Shown one piece after another: positions 7,274-14,839 of a DNA stretch of 36,088 nt. Source of the DNA: Chloroflexota bacterium (GTDB lineage Bacteria; Chloroflexota; Anaerolineae; Anaerolineales; Villigracilaceae); the NCBI GenBank assembly GCA_016235425.1, contig JACRLC010000018.1, forward strand, positions 12,127-48,214, written 5' to 3'. Within the stretch, counting starts at the first letter, position 1; every line of letters starts with the position of its first letter. The notes under the pieces were generated by a model, which was given only the letters and a program-made list of their open reading frames with translations, was not told the DNA's origin and did no database searches. The translations under genes and the position numbers were made by a program.

Positions 7274-8764
7274 CTAACGTTTCCCCTCGATCATTTTGAG
7301 GAATTCGCCGGTCGCGCGGGGGTCGAAGTGGCTTCCGCTTAATGACTTGATATGCTCGATGACTTTTTCCGTTGACCATGCCGCGCGGTAGGGGCGATCC
7401 GAAGTCAGCGCGTCGTACACGTCCACCACTGCAAAAATGCGCGCCGCGATTGGGATTTGCTCGCCTTTCAATCCGCGGGGATAACCGGAGCCATCCCATT
7501 TTTCGTGATGACAATAGGGGATATCCAGTGCATCGCGCAAATAAGCAATGTGAGAGAGCATGTCGTAGGCGTAGACCGGGTGCATTCGCATACGTCCCCA
7601 TTCCTCTTCCGTGAGCGCATCCGGCTTTAACAGGATTTGATCCGGCACACCCATTTTGCCAATATCGTGGAGGAGCGCACCGCGCCGGATTTGAACGAGC
7701 TGCGAATCGTTCATGCCCATTGCTTTTGCCAATTCCAGGGTCATGGCAGTGACGCGTTGTGTGTGGCCCTCGGTTTCTTTGTCACGCAGGTCGAGCGCCG
7801 CAGACCAGCCTTCCAATGTTGTCTCGTAAGCCAGCATCAATTCGGCATTACTGCGTTGAAGGTCGTTGAACAGCGTGGCGTTGTCAACCGCTATGGCTAC
7901 CTGCCCGGCGAGAACTTCGAGGAAGTTAAGCCATTCTGGATTTTGGGTGAGTAGGGTGCGGTGGAAGACTTCAAGCACTCCCCGTACTTGTCTTTTTACG
8001 ATTAGGGGCACGCCGTAATAGCTTATAAACCCCTCGCCTTCAATAAGCGCCGCTCGAAGAAACCCCTTTGTCTCTTTTAAATTTTGGATGTGGATTGTGC
8101 GTTGTTCCAGCGCCGCGCGTCCGGCGTGCCCCTCTCCCAAATTTAATTGGCAAAACTCAATCATCTGATGTCGAAAGCCGCGGCCTGCGGCGTATTTCAA
8201 AATATTGGTAGCGGGGTCCAACAGCATCACATTGGCAGCATCCACGTTTAGCCGCGCCATGACCTGGTTCAAGCCGACATCCAATGTGGTTTTCAACTCA
8301 AAGCTGGACAGGATGGCGAGGTCAATTTCGCGCAGGGCGATCACGTTGGCAAGTTGTTCCTGCGCTTTCTGTTCTGCCAGTTTGCGTTCGGTGATTTCGA
8401 TGGAAAGGATAAAGAGCCCCTCCGGCACGGGTTGAATGCTCAATTCGAACCAGCCTGTCGTACCGTCGGGATTATCGAATTTATTTTCCATTAGCCGCGG
8501 CACGCGCTCTTCCATGCACTGTTTGAGAACGGAAAACAGTTCCGTATTTTCGATTCCCGGATATGCCTCCATCATCGTACGTGTGAGAAGTTCCTCCGGT
8601 TTGCGGTGACCGTGCCGGGCGGCAGCATTGTTCACGTAAACATACCGCCAGTCACAATCTATGATCTGACAGCCTTCCAGCATGTTGTCGAGCGTGCTGC
8701 GGAAACGTTCTTTTGATTTTCTTGATTTGGCAGGAGCTTTTGTGGAATTCGATTTTTGTTTCAT
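7274..8764 (-). CDS. PAS-GAF-HD-GYP cyclic-di-GMP phosphodiesterase
   Basis: The 496-aa product is a soluble signalling protein. A PAS domain (about residues 20-128) ends in the usual IEITERK linker, a GAF domain (about 140-295) follows, and the C-terminal HD-GYP domain spans about 315-492. The HD-GYP signature is complete: HDIGK at 366-370, then HHEKWDGSGYP at 419-429 with a following GLKGEQIP, and DVYDALTSDRPYR at 448-460. This family hydrolyses c-di-GMP; the PAS and GAF parts presumably sense a small ligand or redox state. There is no membrane segment, GGDEF domain or receiver domain. A GGGAG site lies shortly before the ATG, and a good promoter lies at 8842-8870. Confidence 0.93.
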   Translation of the reverse strand: MKQKSNSTKAPAKSRKSKERFRSTLDNMLEGCQIIDCDWRYVYVNNAAARHGHRKPEELLTRTMMEAYPGIENTELFSVLKQCMEERVPRLMENKFDNPDGTTGWFELSIQPVPEGLFILSIEITERKLAEQKAQEQLANVIALREIDLAILSSFELKTTLDVGLNQVMARLNVDAANVMLLDPATNILKYAAGRGFRHQMIEFCQLNLGEGHAGRAALEQRTIHIQNLKETKGFLRAALIEGEGFISYYGVPLIVKRQVRGVLEVFHRTLLTQNPEWLNFLEVLAGQVAIAVDNATLFNDLQRSNAELMLAYETTLEGWSAALDLRDKETEGHTQRVTAMTLELAKAMGMNDSQLVQIRRGALLHDIGKMGVPDQILLKPDALTEEEWGRMRMHPVYAYDMLSHIAYLRDALDIPYCHHEKWDGSGYPRGLKGEQIPIAARIFAVVDVYDALTSDRPYRAAWSTEKVIEHIKSLSGSHFDPRATGEFLKMIEGKR

Positions 8765-8841
8765 TTTGGTATCTCCCGGTCATTACCAGGCGAAATCGTT
8801 TTTTCCTCCTTGTTCGCAGGCGATTTCTTCCTGATGATTTC

Positions 8842-8870
8842 ATTGTAATGAGTGGGAAACCCGTAGTCAA
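8842..8870 (-). promoter_or_regulatory. Sigma70-type promoter of the HD-GYP gene
   Basis: On the minus strand TTGACT (8870-8865) and TACAAT (8847-8842) are separated by exactly 17 bases, each one base from consensus. Transcription would start near 8835, giving a leader of about 70 bases before the ATG at 8764. Confidence 0.6.
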
Positions 8871-9054
8871 TCGGGAAATTTAGGGAACAATGGTATTGCA
8901 ATGGATGATTCGGGGAGAAGGGAAATTGGCGTTACATGGTACCGCATAAATAACCAAACCAGAATTATCATTTTTACTCGAAATTTCCGCCAATAAGTTT
9001 AGTGATTTATGCAACAAGCGGTAGAATCAAGGAACATCATTTTAAGGAGCCAGC

Positions 9055-9312
9055 ATGTCACGTCTCATCCCAGCCGCGGAACGCATCGTCCGTGCCGGAA
9101 AATTGATTCAACAAGCCCGTGAATTGCCCGTCCCTGCCGATGGCGGTAAAAATAATTTTTCATACATCGCGCAGGTCAAGGATTTGTTGCGGCAGGCGCG
9201 GGACATGGTCAAATTCATTTCGATGACGCCGAGCGCGACCGCCGGGATGAAGGCTGAAGTCAAAAAGATTTTTGAAGAGATAGAACAGGCAAACCGCGAA
9301 ATATTGTCTTGA
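9055..9312 (+). CDS. Small helical protein of unknown function
   Basis: The 85-aa product is predicted mostly helical and begins SRLIPAAERIVRAGKLIQQARELP, followed by a Gly-Lys-Asn turn and a second helical stretch (IAQVKDLLRQARDMVKFI), then EVKKIFEEIEQANREIL. The start is good: AAGGAG lies five to six bases before the ATG. A TAGAAT hexamer at 9022-9027 may be its -10 box. No domain is recognised. It is likely a real gene because composition, start signal and length agree, but the function is unknown. Confidence 0.6.
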   Translation: MSRLIPAAERIVRAGKLIQQARELPVPADGGKNNFSYIAQVKDLLRQARDMVKFISMTPSATAGMKAEVKKIFEEIEQANREILS

Positions 9313-9384
9313 AGGTTTGAAGAAACCCGGTGTGCGAAGAGATTGTTTACCCAATGTGCGAATCTTTTTCAGAGTCAGGCTTTT

Positions 9385-9457
9385 GGACGCAGAAAAACGC
9401 TGATTCCGCTGATTCAAAAAGAAAAAAATCTGCGTTTGTCAGCGTGAATCAGCGTCC
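9385..9457. repeat. Imperfect palindromic dispersed-type repeat
   Basis: A 73-bp segment begins GGACGC and ends GCGTCC, with ACGCTGATTC (9397-9406) matched by its reverse complement GAATCAGCGT (9446-9455) around an A-rich centre. It also holds tandem-like variants of the word GCTGATTC. The wording (alternating forms of CGCTGATTC and TCTGCGTTT) is typical of dispersed extragenic palindromes, but only one copy is in this window. Confidence 0.55.
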
Positions 9458-9500
9458 CGCCAAAGAAGATGACAGATGTTGTACGTTAGGTATTGTTTCT

Positions 9501-9547
9501 AACAAACCCGGGGCGGACTTTTTACGTCCGCCCCGGGTTTGTTTTGT
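9501..9547. terminator. Strong bidirectional hairpin
   Basis: AACAAACCCGGGGCGGAC (9501-9518) pairs perfectly over 18 bp with 9526-9543 around a TTTTTAC loop and is followed on the plus strand by TTTGT. It sits between the plus-strand small gene and the minus-strand hypothetical gene, where a terminator serving both would be expected. Confidence 0.6.
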
Positions 9548-9583
9548 ATCGGGCCTGTGCTTGAGGCTCGAACTACACCTCCG

Positions 9584-9928
9584 CTAACGCTGGATCATAT
9601 CGTTGCGGCTTTGTAACTGAATCTCACTGATGGGCGCCTCATAATTTGGTCTTTCGTTCGGCGCGGACGCCGGTTCCAAATACAAGGCGGTGAACTCCTG
9701 CATCTGCAAGCGGGACATTTCTTCATCCGTGGCTTCGCGGTCTGCCCACTGAATGAAATGATGTTTCCTGCATTGCTGGTGGTGGGCGCGTATCAAAGCG
9801 CCGGTCTCCAGGTTAAACGTGGAGTATTTGACTATCCATGGGCCAACCTCCTCGTCAACTCGTCTCAACTCCTTTTTGTATTCGTTAACGTAACCTTTGT
9901 TGGTGCTGACTTCACGTCGTTTTAACAT
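9584..9928 (-). CDS. Conserved-looking hypothetical protein
   Basis: The 114-aa product is charged and soluble. It contains a Lys/Arg-rich start (MLKRREVSTNKGYVNEYKKELRR begins it), a WIVKYSTF strand, a His-rich segment (AHHQQCRKHHF, about residues 48-58) and an acidic C-terminal half. The His/Cys cluster could bind metal, but there is no recognisable zinc-binding pattern. AGGAG lies nine bases upstream of the ATG at 9928; the ATG at 9934 is only three bases from that site and is less likely. Family not recognised. Confidence 0.55.
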   Translation of the reverse strand: MLKRREVSTNKGYVNEYKKELRRVDEEVGPWIVKYSTFNLETGALIRAHHQQCRKHHFIQWADREATDEEMSRLQMQEFTALYLEPASAPNERPNYEAPISEIQLQSRNDMIQR

Positions 9929-9934
9929 TCTCAT

Positions 9935-10460
9935 GCTCTCCTATATTTATTTGTAAATGGCCGGGTTGGAACATCGCTTACGATGTGCGATAACAGCTCC
10001 CAACAATGCCTCCTCATGGCATATTGGAAGTATGGACCCAGCCGCGCTTGTCTCAGGCTGTAATTTGTTATGGGTGTTGAAGGCCTACGTGGGGAAGGGG
10101 AAAGAGAAGCGGGATTTGCAAGACGGGTACATGATTTGTCTCCTTTCGTCAGGCAAAGGGTTAGTCTTACATCCGGATGCAAGACTGACATTCTACCTGA
10201 TGTGAAAGTGGATGAGCCCGACGACTCCCCTGCGATTTGCGTACCTTGATGAGCCGCGATTGAGAACAGACTTAGAATTGATTTAAGTAGGACTTTCGCT
10301 TTCACGGAGTCCGAAGTCTCCCGACTTCGGCGCAAAATCAGGAGATTTTGCGCTCCAGGTTAAAGCCCTGTTAAGTACACGCGGGAGGGTGCAGCTGACT
10401 TACCTGAAATTAAGGTGTCAGCCGCTTCAAATAGCTGTCCCCTTCCGTCATACGTTGAAA
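9935..10460. other. 526-bp intergenic region with repeat copy 2
   Basis: No coding frame is convincing: the plus frame at 9957-10205 and the minus frame at 9931-10335 have odd composition, and the latter runs through the repeat. The notable elements are the cloverleaf repeat at 10289-10369 and a near-perfect palindrome GTCTTACATCCGGATGCAAGAC-like element at 10164-10185 (arms GTCTT/AAGAC around CATCCGGATG). The rest may be decayed coding sequence; I cannot identify it. Confidence 0.45.
10289..10369. repeat. Cloverleaf-like dispersed repeat, copy 2
   Basis: The same 81-bp length as copy 1 at 3510-3590, differing at about three positions. The two inner hairpins are identical. One base of the middle stem differs (GCGCTCC in place of GCACTCC) and the basal stem is weakened (AGGTTAAAGCC in place of AGGCGAAAGCC), so selection may act on the inner hairpins more than on the basal stem. 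Same orientation as copy 1. Confidence 0.85.
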
Positions 10461-11681
10461 TTAATTTGCTTGTCTGCGTGCCTGGAGAAAGGCGATCAGG
10501 ATCATCACCAAACCGAGAATTGCCAACGCGAGTCCCTGCCAGATCACAGGCTTGACCAGTTGTCGGATTACCGCAGAGACCAGGTCATTCCCGCTCTCGA
10601 TAACGATGGCAGGCATCGTGGGAGGCATGCCTTCAACCATTTTATTCTGCACGATCAGGCTAATTGCAGACGCGCCGACCAGCCCGGCAAGCGAACCCAG
10701 CGCGCCCGAAACCAGCAACGGGATTCCCCACCAATTCAACCAGTCGTTTAAGCCGCGTACTGCGAAGAGCGTGACACCGAGCAGGAAGACCAGCGGAATG
10801 AGCGGACTAAGCCTCATGCCCAGCCGCACTGTGATCAATCCGCCGCGCGGGTCAGATTCTTCCGAGAGCGGCGCTGGGATAAGCACCGCTTCATCCGGGA
10901 TGCTGGCGCTTACCGTTTGGAGCTGTGACTGAATGACCGGCTTGATCAATTCCACGACCTCATCGGGAGGATTGCACATCGTTATCTCCCCTTCGGTAAG
11001 TATGGAAAGCCCCATCGCGATCAATTGCTCGTCCGTGCATTGTGGCTGCGCTTCCATCATCTTCAAAACCAGCGCGACGCCCGCTTCACCGTTGAGGCGA
11101 GCCTTGAGCGGCGCAAGGGAGAGCGTGGCTGAATCCGTCTTGTTGTTCAGGAATGACATGATCGAATCAAGCGCCTGGTCGGTCATGGCCTTGAGATCTT
11201 CCGGCGGCAGGAGGGTGGAGATGATGAATTCCCAGTCATCTGCGCCCAGGTTCGACATGTAAGCGGGCGCTCCGCCCTGGGGAGAACCCGGGTCGAGGCT
11301 GTATTGTTTCAGGCAGGCATCGGCGCGTTGCAATTCATCGGCGGTTGGGTTGCGTTGGTTCGAAGCGATTTCCTTGTAGACATCCGCGCCCAGCGCGTTC
11401 TCGAAACAGGCATTCGCCTCAGGCGATCTATCGCCTGCGCCGCAGGCAATCATATTGTAGTCACAGGTATTCAGGGAGGTGGAAGATGCAAGCGTCTGCC
11501 CAATGATCTCTGGCATACGTTCGTAGAAATTCTGGTTTGCCAGCGCCTGCTTGTAGGTCTGTGCGTTGAAGAGCTTGCGTTCCAGGTTGAACAACGCCAG
11601 CGCCAGCACTGCCGTTGCCGCGAACAGAATGGCGCAGATGACCGCAAATATCTTCCCCAGGATGTTGAAGAATTTACGCAT
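10461..11681 (-). CDS. Membrane-anchored protein of unknown function
   Basis: The 406-aa product has an N-terminal membrane helix (about residues 10-32), a long extracytoplasmic region (about 33-290) with several cysteines (NTCDYNMIACGAG, NACFENALG, ADACLKQY), and three or four C-terminal membrane helices ending in a short basic tail (QARRQAN). The paired cysteines suggest disulfides outside the membrane. No known catalytic motif is seen. The start is at 11681, where AAGGAG lies five bases upstream; the longer frame to 11723 adds residues with no start signal. It is followed by the repeat-bearing intergenic region, so it is probably transcribed alone. Confidence 0.75.
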   Translation of the reverse strand: MRKFFNILGKIFAVICAILFAATAVLALALFNLERKLFNAQTYKQALANQNFYERMPEIIGQTLASSTSLNTCDYNMIACGAGDRSPEANACFENALGADVYKEIASNQRNPTADELQRADACLKQYSLDPGSPQGGAPAYMSNLGADDWEFIISTLLPPEDLKAMTDQALDSIMSFLNNKTDSATLSLAPLKARLNGEAGVALVLKMMEAQPQCTDEQLIAMGLSILTEGEITMCNPPDEVVELIKPVIQSQLQTVSASIPDEAVLIPAPLSEESDPRGGLITVRLGMRLSPLIPLVFLLGVTLFAVRGLNDWLNWWGIPLLVSGALGSLAGLVGASAISLIVQNKMVEGMPPTMPAIVIESGNDLVSAVIRQLVKPVIWQGLALAILGLVMILIAFLQARRQAN

Positions 11682-11930
11682 GGAGTCTCCTTCGGCAAAG
11701 TGCCCTGTGTGAGTGCGGTGCACGCCTGAGCAGTTACGATAAACTTATCTTACATCCACAGACAGAGATTCCCCATTCCAAATTTGTTAGGCATATTTTT
11801 CCTCCCCGCTCCACAAAAATCATCCCGCAGGGTGCTTTGGCTCAAGCGCACCCCGCGGGATGGATATAAACTTGCATCTCACATCTCGTTATTTGTTTCT
11901 CATCTCTCGTTACTCATTTCTCACCACTTG

Positions 11931-13907
11931 TCACGAGCCGATAAATTCAATGTAATCCTGCGCCACGGTCTCCGCACTCGCCGCGCCGAGCAGTGACAGC
12001 AGTTCGCTTGCCATCACCGCTTTACGTTCGGCATCCTTGCGGCTCCACGTACGGCTCTTAATCTCAAGGAAATATCCCATCTTCGGCTCTTCCATGTGAT
12101 CGAGATTGACGAAGAACTCGGTCTCCTTGTAACGAATGTGCCAGCGCTGCCTGTCCTTCGTGATCGAGATTTCCTCCTTCGGCTTGAAGTATTCGCGGTA
12201 AAACCGCAGGGTGTGCGCGGCGGGCGCGAGGAAACGACTGCGCGAGAGCAATACATCCTCACCGATCTTCCCTTCGCGTTTTTGTCCCAACAACGTCAAC
12301 CGCGTGCGGACATTTTCGGCCTCACCCTTTGCATTGATCAAATCATCTTCGCGGAAACGCAGACGGCCCTGGGACGGATCGTCGAAGGAGAAATAATTAT
12401 CATACTGACGATAATGCTTAAACGCGGTGATCTCGATTTCGGGCCGCTTCATTTCCTGGACCACGAGGTCTGGTTCCGTTATTTTGACCTTGACCTGCAC
12501 CTCAAACGACTCCTGCTCCATCGAGCCGCCGAGTGCGATCAGCTTCGAAAGCACGGATTGCTCGCGTTCGATCAGGAACGTGTCTATCTTCTTTGCCATG
12601 GCGCGGGCCTCAACGAGCAGTTCTTCCTCGTTGAGCGTGAGCAGTTGGTGGTTTCGCATCAGCCACTTGCCGTTGACCATCACATCGCTCACGTCCGTGG
12701 ACCTGGACGCGTATACAAGCTGTGCATAGGCGTTGTTCGGGTCACGGCGGAAGCGCGGTGAGTTATGCACGGGGGAAGTGTCCACAATGATCAGGTCGGC
12801 GCGTTTGCCTGCTTCAACGGAACCAGTTAGATGTCCGATGTGAAGCGCTTGTGCTCCCATGCGCGTCGCCATCAGCAGGGCGGTCGCCGCGGGAACGACG
12901 GTCGGGTCATTGCTGGAGGCTTTCGCAACGAAGGAGGCTAGCCGCACTTCCTCGAACATGTCGAGGTCGTTGTTGGAGGCGGGACCGTCGGTGCCGATGC
13001 CCACGTTGAGTCCGGCCTCGAGCATTTTTTGAACGGGAGCGAACCCCGAAGCGAGCTTGAGATTCGACGATGGGTTGTGCGCCACGCCCGCGTTGACGTG
13101 CTGCAGGGTCCACATTTCCCCGGCGTCAATGTGGACGCAATGCGCCGCGATGATTTTCGCTTCGAGCAGGCCCTGCTTTTTTACATAAGGCACAACGGGC
13201 ATGTTATTCTCATTACGCATGGTCTCCACTTCAAAGGCCGTCTCAGAAATGTGGATGTGCAAAGGGACGTCGAACTCCTGGGCGAGATCGGCGGCGGCGC
13301 GCAGGATTTCGGGCGTGCAGGAGTAGGGCGCGTGCGGCGCAACTGCAGGGACGATGAGCGGGTGGTCTTTCCAATTCTTGATGAACTCGCGTGCCATCGC
13401 AAGTGAATCTTCAAAAGCGGGCGCATCGGGCGCGGGGTATTTCATCACGGTCTGCCCGCAGACCGCGCGCAGGCCGGCGTCTGCGGTGGCCTGCGCGATA
13501 TGACTCTCGAAATAATACATGTCATTGAATGTTGTCACCCCACTGCGGATTTGCTCCGCGCAGGCGAGTTGCGTGCCCAGCCGCACGAAATCCGGCGAGA
13601 CAAATTCGCGCTCCACGGGAAGCATGTAGCCCATGAGCCACACGTCGAGCCGCAGGTCATCGGCGAGGCCGCGCAGGAGGGTCATCGGCACGTGCGTGTG
13701 CGCGTTGACGAGGCCGGGCATCAGCACCTTGCCGCCGCAGTCAATCGTTTCGTTCGCGGTATATTTTTGTTTGATCTCCGCTTCGGGACCAACCGCGAGG
13801 ATCACGTCACCTTTGACGGCGACCGCGCCGGGATCGTACTGGTTCAATTTCCCGTCCATCGTGAGGACGAGGGCGTTGGTGAATAATGTATCTATTTGTT
13901 GTGTCAT
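11931..13907 (-). CDS. Amidohydrolase (MTA/SAH deaminase type) fused to a CYTH domain
   Basis: The 658-aa product joins two enzymes. Residues 1-445 are a complete metal-dependent amidohydrolase: AHTHVPMTLLRG (His 70 and 72), LHIHISET (217-223), HCVHID (256-261) and GTDGPASNN (305-313) match the 5-methylthioadenosine/S-adenosylhomocysteine deaminase (MtaD) group. Residues about 466-658 form a CYTH (class IV adenylate cyclase/triphosphate tunnel) domain: FEVQVKVKI replaces the usual ExExK start, followed by GRLRFRED, VRTRLTLLG, a YKETEFFVNLD strand and GYFLEIKSRTW. CYTH enzymes act on organic triphosphates or ATP. AAGGAG precedes the ATG. The reading frame is continuous and both halves look intact, so this is a real fusion as assembled. 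Which substrate each half uses is not known. Confidence 0.85.
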   Translation of the reverse strand: MTQQIDTLFTNALVLTMDGKLNQYDPGAVAVKGDVILAVGPEAEIKQKYTANETIDCGGKVLMPGLVNAHTHVPMTLLRGLADDLRLDVWLMGYMLPVEREFVSPDFVRLGTQLACAEQIRSGVTTFNDMYYFESHIAQATADAGLRAVCGQTVMKYPAPDAPAFEDSLAMAREFIKNWKDHPLIVPAVAPHAPYSCTPEILRAAADLAQEFDVPLHIHISETAFEVETMRNENNMPVVPYVKKQGLLEAKIIAAHCVHIDAGEMWTLQHVNAGVAHNPSSNLKLASGFAPVQKMLEAGLNVGIGTDGPASNNDLDMFEEVRLASFVAKASSNDPTVVPAATALLMATRMGAQALHIGHLTGSVEAGKRADLIIVDTSPVHNSPRFRRDPNNAYAQLVYASRSTDVSDVMVNGKWLMRNHQLLTLNEEELLVEARAMAKKIDTFLIEREQSVLSKLIALGGSMEQESFEVQVKVKITEPDLVVQEMKRPEIEITAFKHYRQYDNYFSFDDPSQGRLRFREDDLINAKGEAENVRTRLTLLGQKREGKIGEDVLLSRSRFLAPAAHTLRFYREYFKPKEEISITKDRQRWHIRYKETEFFVNLDHMEEPKMGYFLEIKSRTWSRKDAERKAVMASELLSLLGAASAETVAQDYIEFIGS

Positions 13908-13928
13908 TCATACTCCTTTGTTATTAAA

Positions 13929-14023
13929 GCTTCGCGCTGAGCGCAGTCGAAGCGTGGGACCTGGGAAGATTGTGTTTGCTTGCAGCCTACCCTTCGAGTG
14001 CGTTTCACTTCGCTCAGGACGGG
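13929..14023. repeat. Dispersed-type GC-rich repeat fragments
   Basis: Two fragments, 13929-13953 with inverted ends GCTTCG/CGAAGC, and 13990-14023 containing the word CTTCGCTCAGGACGGG, lie in the space between the amidohydrolase and the MNT/HEPN genes. The word CTTCGCTCAGG also occurs in the repeat inside cinA (16532-16545), suggesting a common family of dispersed repeats. Confidence 0.5.
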
Positions 14024-14045
14024 ATAATTGTTGAGCGAGTGTATT

Positions 14046-14076
14046 TTATAAAAAAGCGGCATTTGGGATGCCGCCT
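14046..14076 (-). terminator. Intrinsic terminator after the HEPN gene
   Basis: On the minus strand GCGGCAT and ATGCCGC form a perfect 7-bp stem (14074-14056, extended by one G-C) with a 5-base loop, followed directly by TTTTTTAT. It lies 15 bases past the HEPN stop and probably ends the long minus-strand gene train. Confidence 0.85.
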
Positions 14077-14089
14077 TGCAGAATGTAAA

Positions 14090-14506
14090 TTATTTTTCCG
14101 GGAGGAGCAGGCGAACCTGCTCTAGCAAAAATGAAGCCCGTTCCAAAGCCATTTTTGCATCCTCTGCGCCATAACTTTGGGCAGGTGTTAAATCAGGCAA
14201 ACCGTTTGGATAGCGTGTTGGGATGTAATATTTGTCCAGAAACGCGGCGTTTAACAACCATTGGTCGCGCGATTTTAGCCAATCCTGATTTGGGAATTCT
14301 GATACCAATTTCTGGATGGAATGTCCCCAGGGATCCGCTTCGATGAAAAACCATAATGCCTTTACCGCTTTTTCGCCGCTTTGCTGGCATTCAAAACAGG
14401 CATGTGAATACATCCCGGCTTTTTCGAGCGCCTGTGCCGCCAAATAATCTTCATGAGCGGTCTGCCACCAACGGTGAGCTTCGTGCGCGTTTTTTGTCAG
14501 ACTCAT
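14090..14506 (-). CDS. HEPN-domain protein of an MNT/HEPN pair
   Basis: The 138-aa product is an all-helical HEPN protein (PF05168-like), with the core pattern HEDYLAAQALEKAGMYSHACFECQQSGEKAVKALWF (about residues 18-53, a hydrophobic/charged helix pair) and the usual YYIPTRYPNGLPD segment near residues 91-103. HEPN proteins next to a minimal nucleotidyltransferase are usually RNase-type toxins whose activity is blocked by AMPylation. The Arg-x4-6-His ribonuclease motif is not evident in the C-terminal helix here, so nuclease activity is uncertain. The ATG at 14506 has AAGGAA ten bases upstream and lies inside the end of the MNT gene, with a 56-base overlap, so translation is probably coupled. 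It is followed by a terminator. Confidence 0.8.
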   Translation of the reverse strand: MSLTKNAHEAHRWWQTAHEDYLAAQALEKAGMYSHACFECQQSGEKAVKALWFFIEADPWGHSIQKLVSEFPNQDWLKSRDQWLLNAAFLDKYYIPTRYPNGLPDLTPAQSYGAEDAKMALERASFLLEQVRLLLPEK

Positions 14507-14810
14507 ATAGTGTAATTCCTTCGTTTAACGCCTGGCGGATGAATACGCGATCTTTAATTTGTTCCAACTCCTTGGGAGTGTAGATCAGGATGTCAACTGC
14601 GCGTCCTGAAATTGCCTGTCCCAGGTCAAGCAGGATTCCATCGTAGCGGTCCCAAAATCGCTTTTTCGTTTCCTGGATCAAAATCAAATCAACGTCACTA
14701 CGACGAGTGGCCTCACCGCGCGCCAGGGAACCGAACAGGATCGCTTTTTGAATGTGGTATTGTTTGAATAAAGGTGTAAGGCGAATTTTCAAATCAGCAA
14801 TAGTGTCCAT
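14451..14810 (-). CDS. Minimal nucleotidyltransferase (MNT) of an MNT/HEPN pair
   Basis: The 119-aa product has the nucleotidyltransferase signature GSLARGEATRRSDVDLILI (about residues 27-45, with Asp39 and Asp41 as metal ligands), the compact length of the MNT family and a C-terminal Asp (AVDILIY) strand. In known MNT/HEPN pairs this enzyme AMPylates the HEPN partner and acts as antitoxin. I take the ATG at 14810 and not the TTG six bases earlier. An extended -10 promoter ends seven bases before that ATG, so transcription may start on it and give a leaderless mRNA; no ribosome binding site is visible. The HEPN gene overlaps its 3' end. It lies 29 bases downstream of the M14 peptidase. Confidence 0.8.
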   Translation of the reverse strand: MDTIADLKIRLTPLFKQYHIQKAILFGSLARGEATRRSDVDLILIQETKKRFWDRYDGILLDLGQAISGRAVDILIYTPKELEQIKDRVFIRQALNEGITLYESDKKRARSSPLVADRS

Positions 14811-14817
14811 TTTCAAA

Positions 14818-14826
14818 ATTATAGCA
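14818..14826 (-). promoter_or_regulatory. Extended -10 promoter of the MNT/HEPN pair
   Basis: On the minus strand TGCTATAAT (14826-14818) is a perfect extended -10 element. The ATG of the MNT gene begins eight bases after it, at the expected transcription start. No -35 box is seen at 17 bases, which is usual for extended -10 promoters. Confidence 0.55.
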
Positions 14827-14839
14827 TGTTGAACCTGTT

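Noticed and set aside
9931-10335. Minus-strand frame of 134 codons
   Set aside because: It runs through the cloverleaf repeat and has no plausible start signal or domain.
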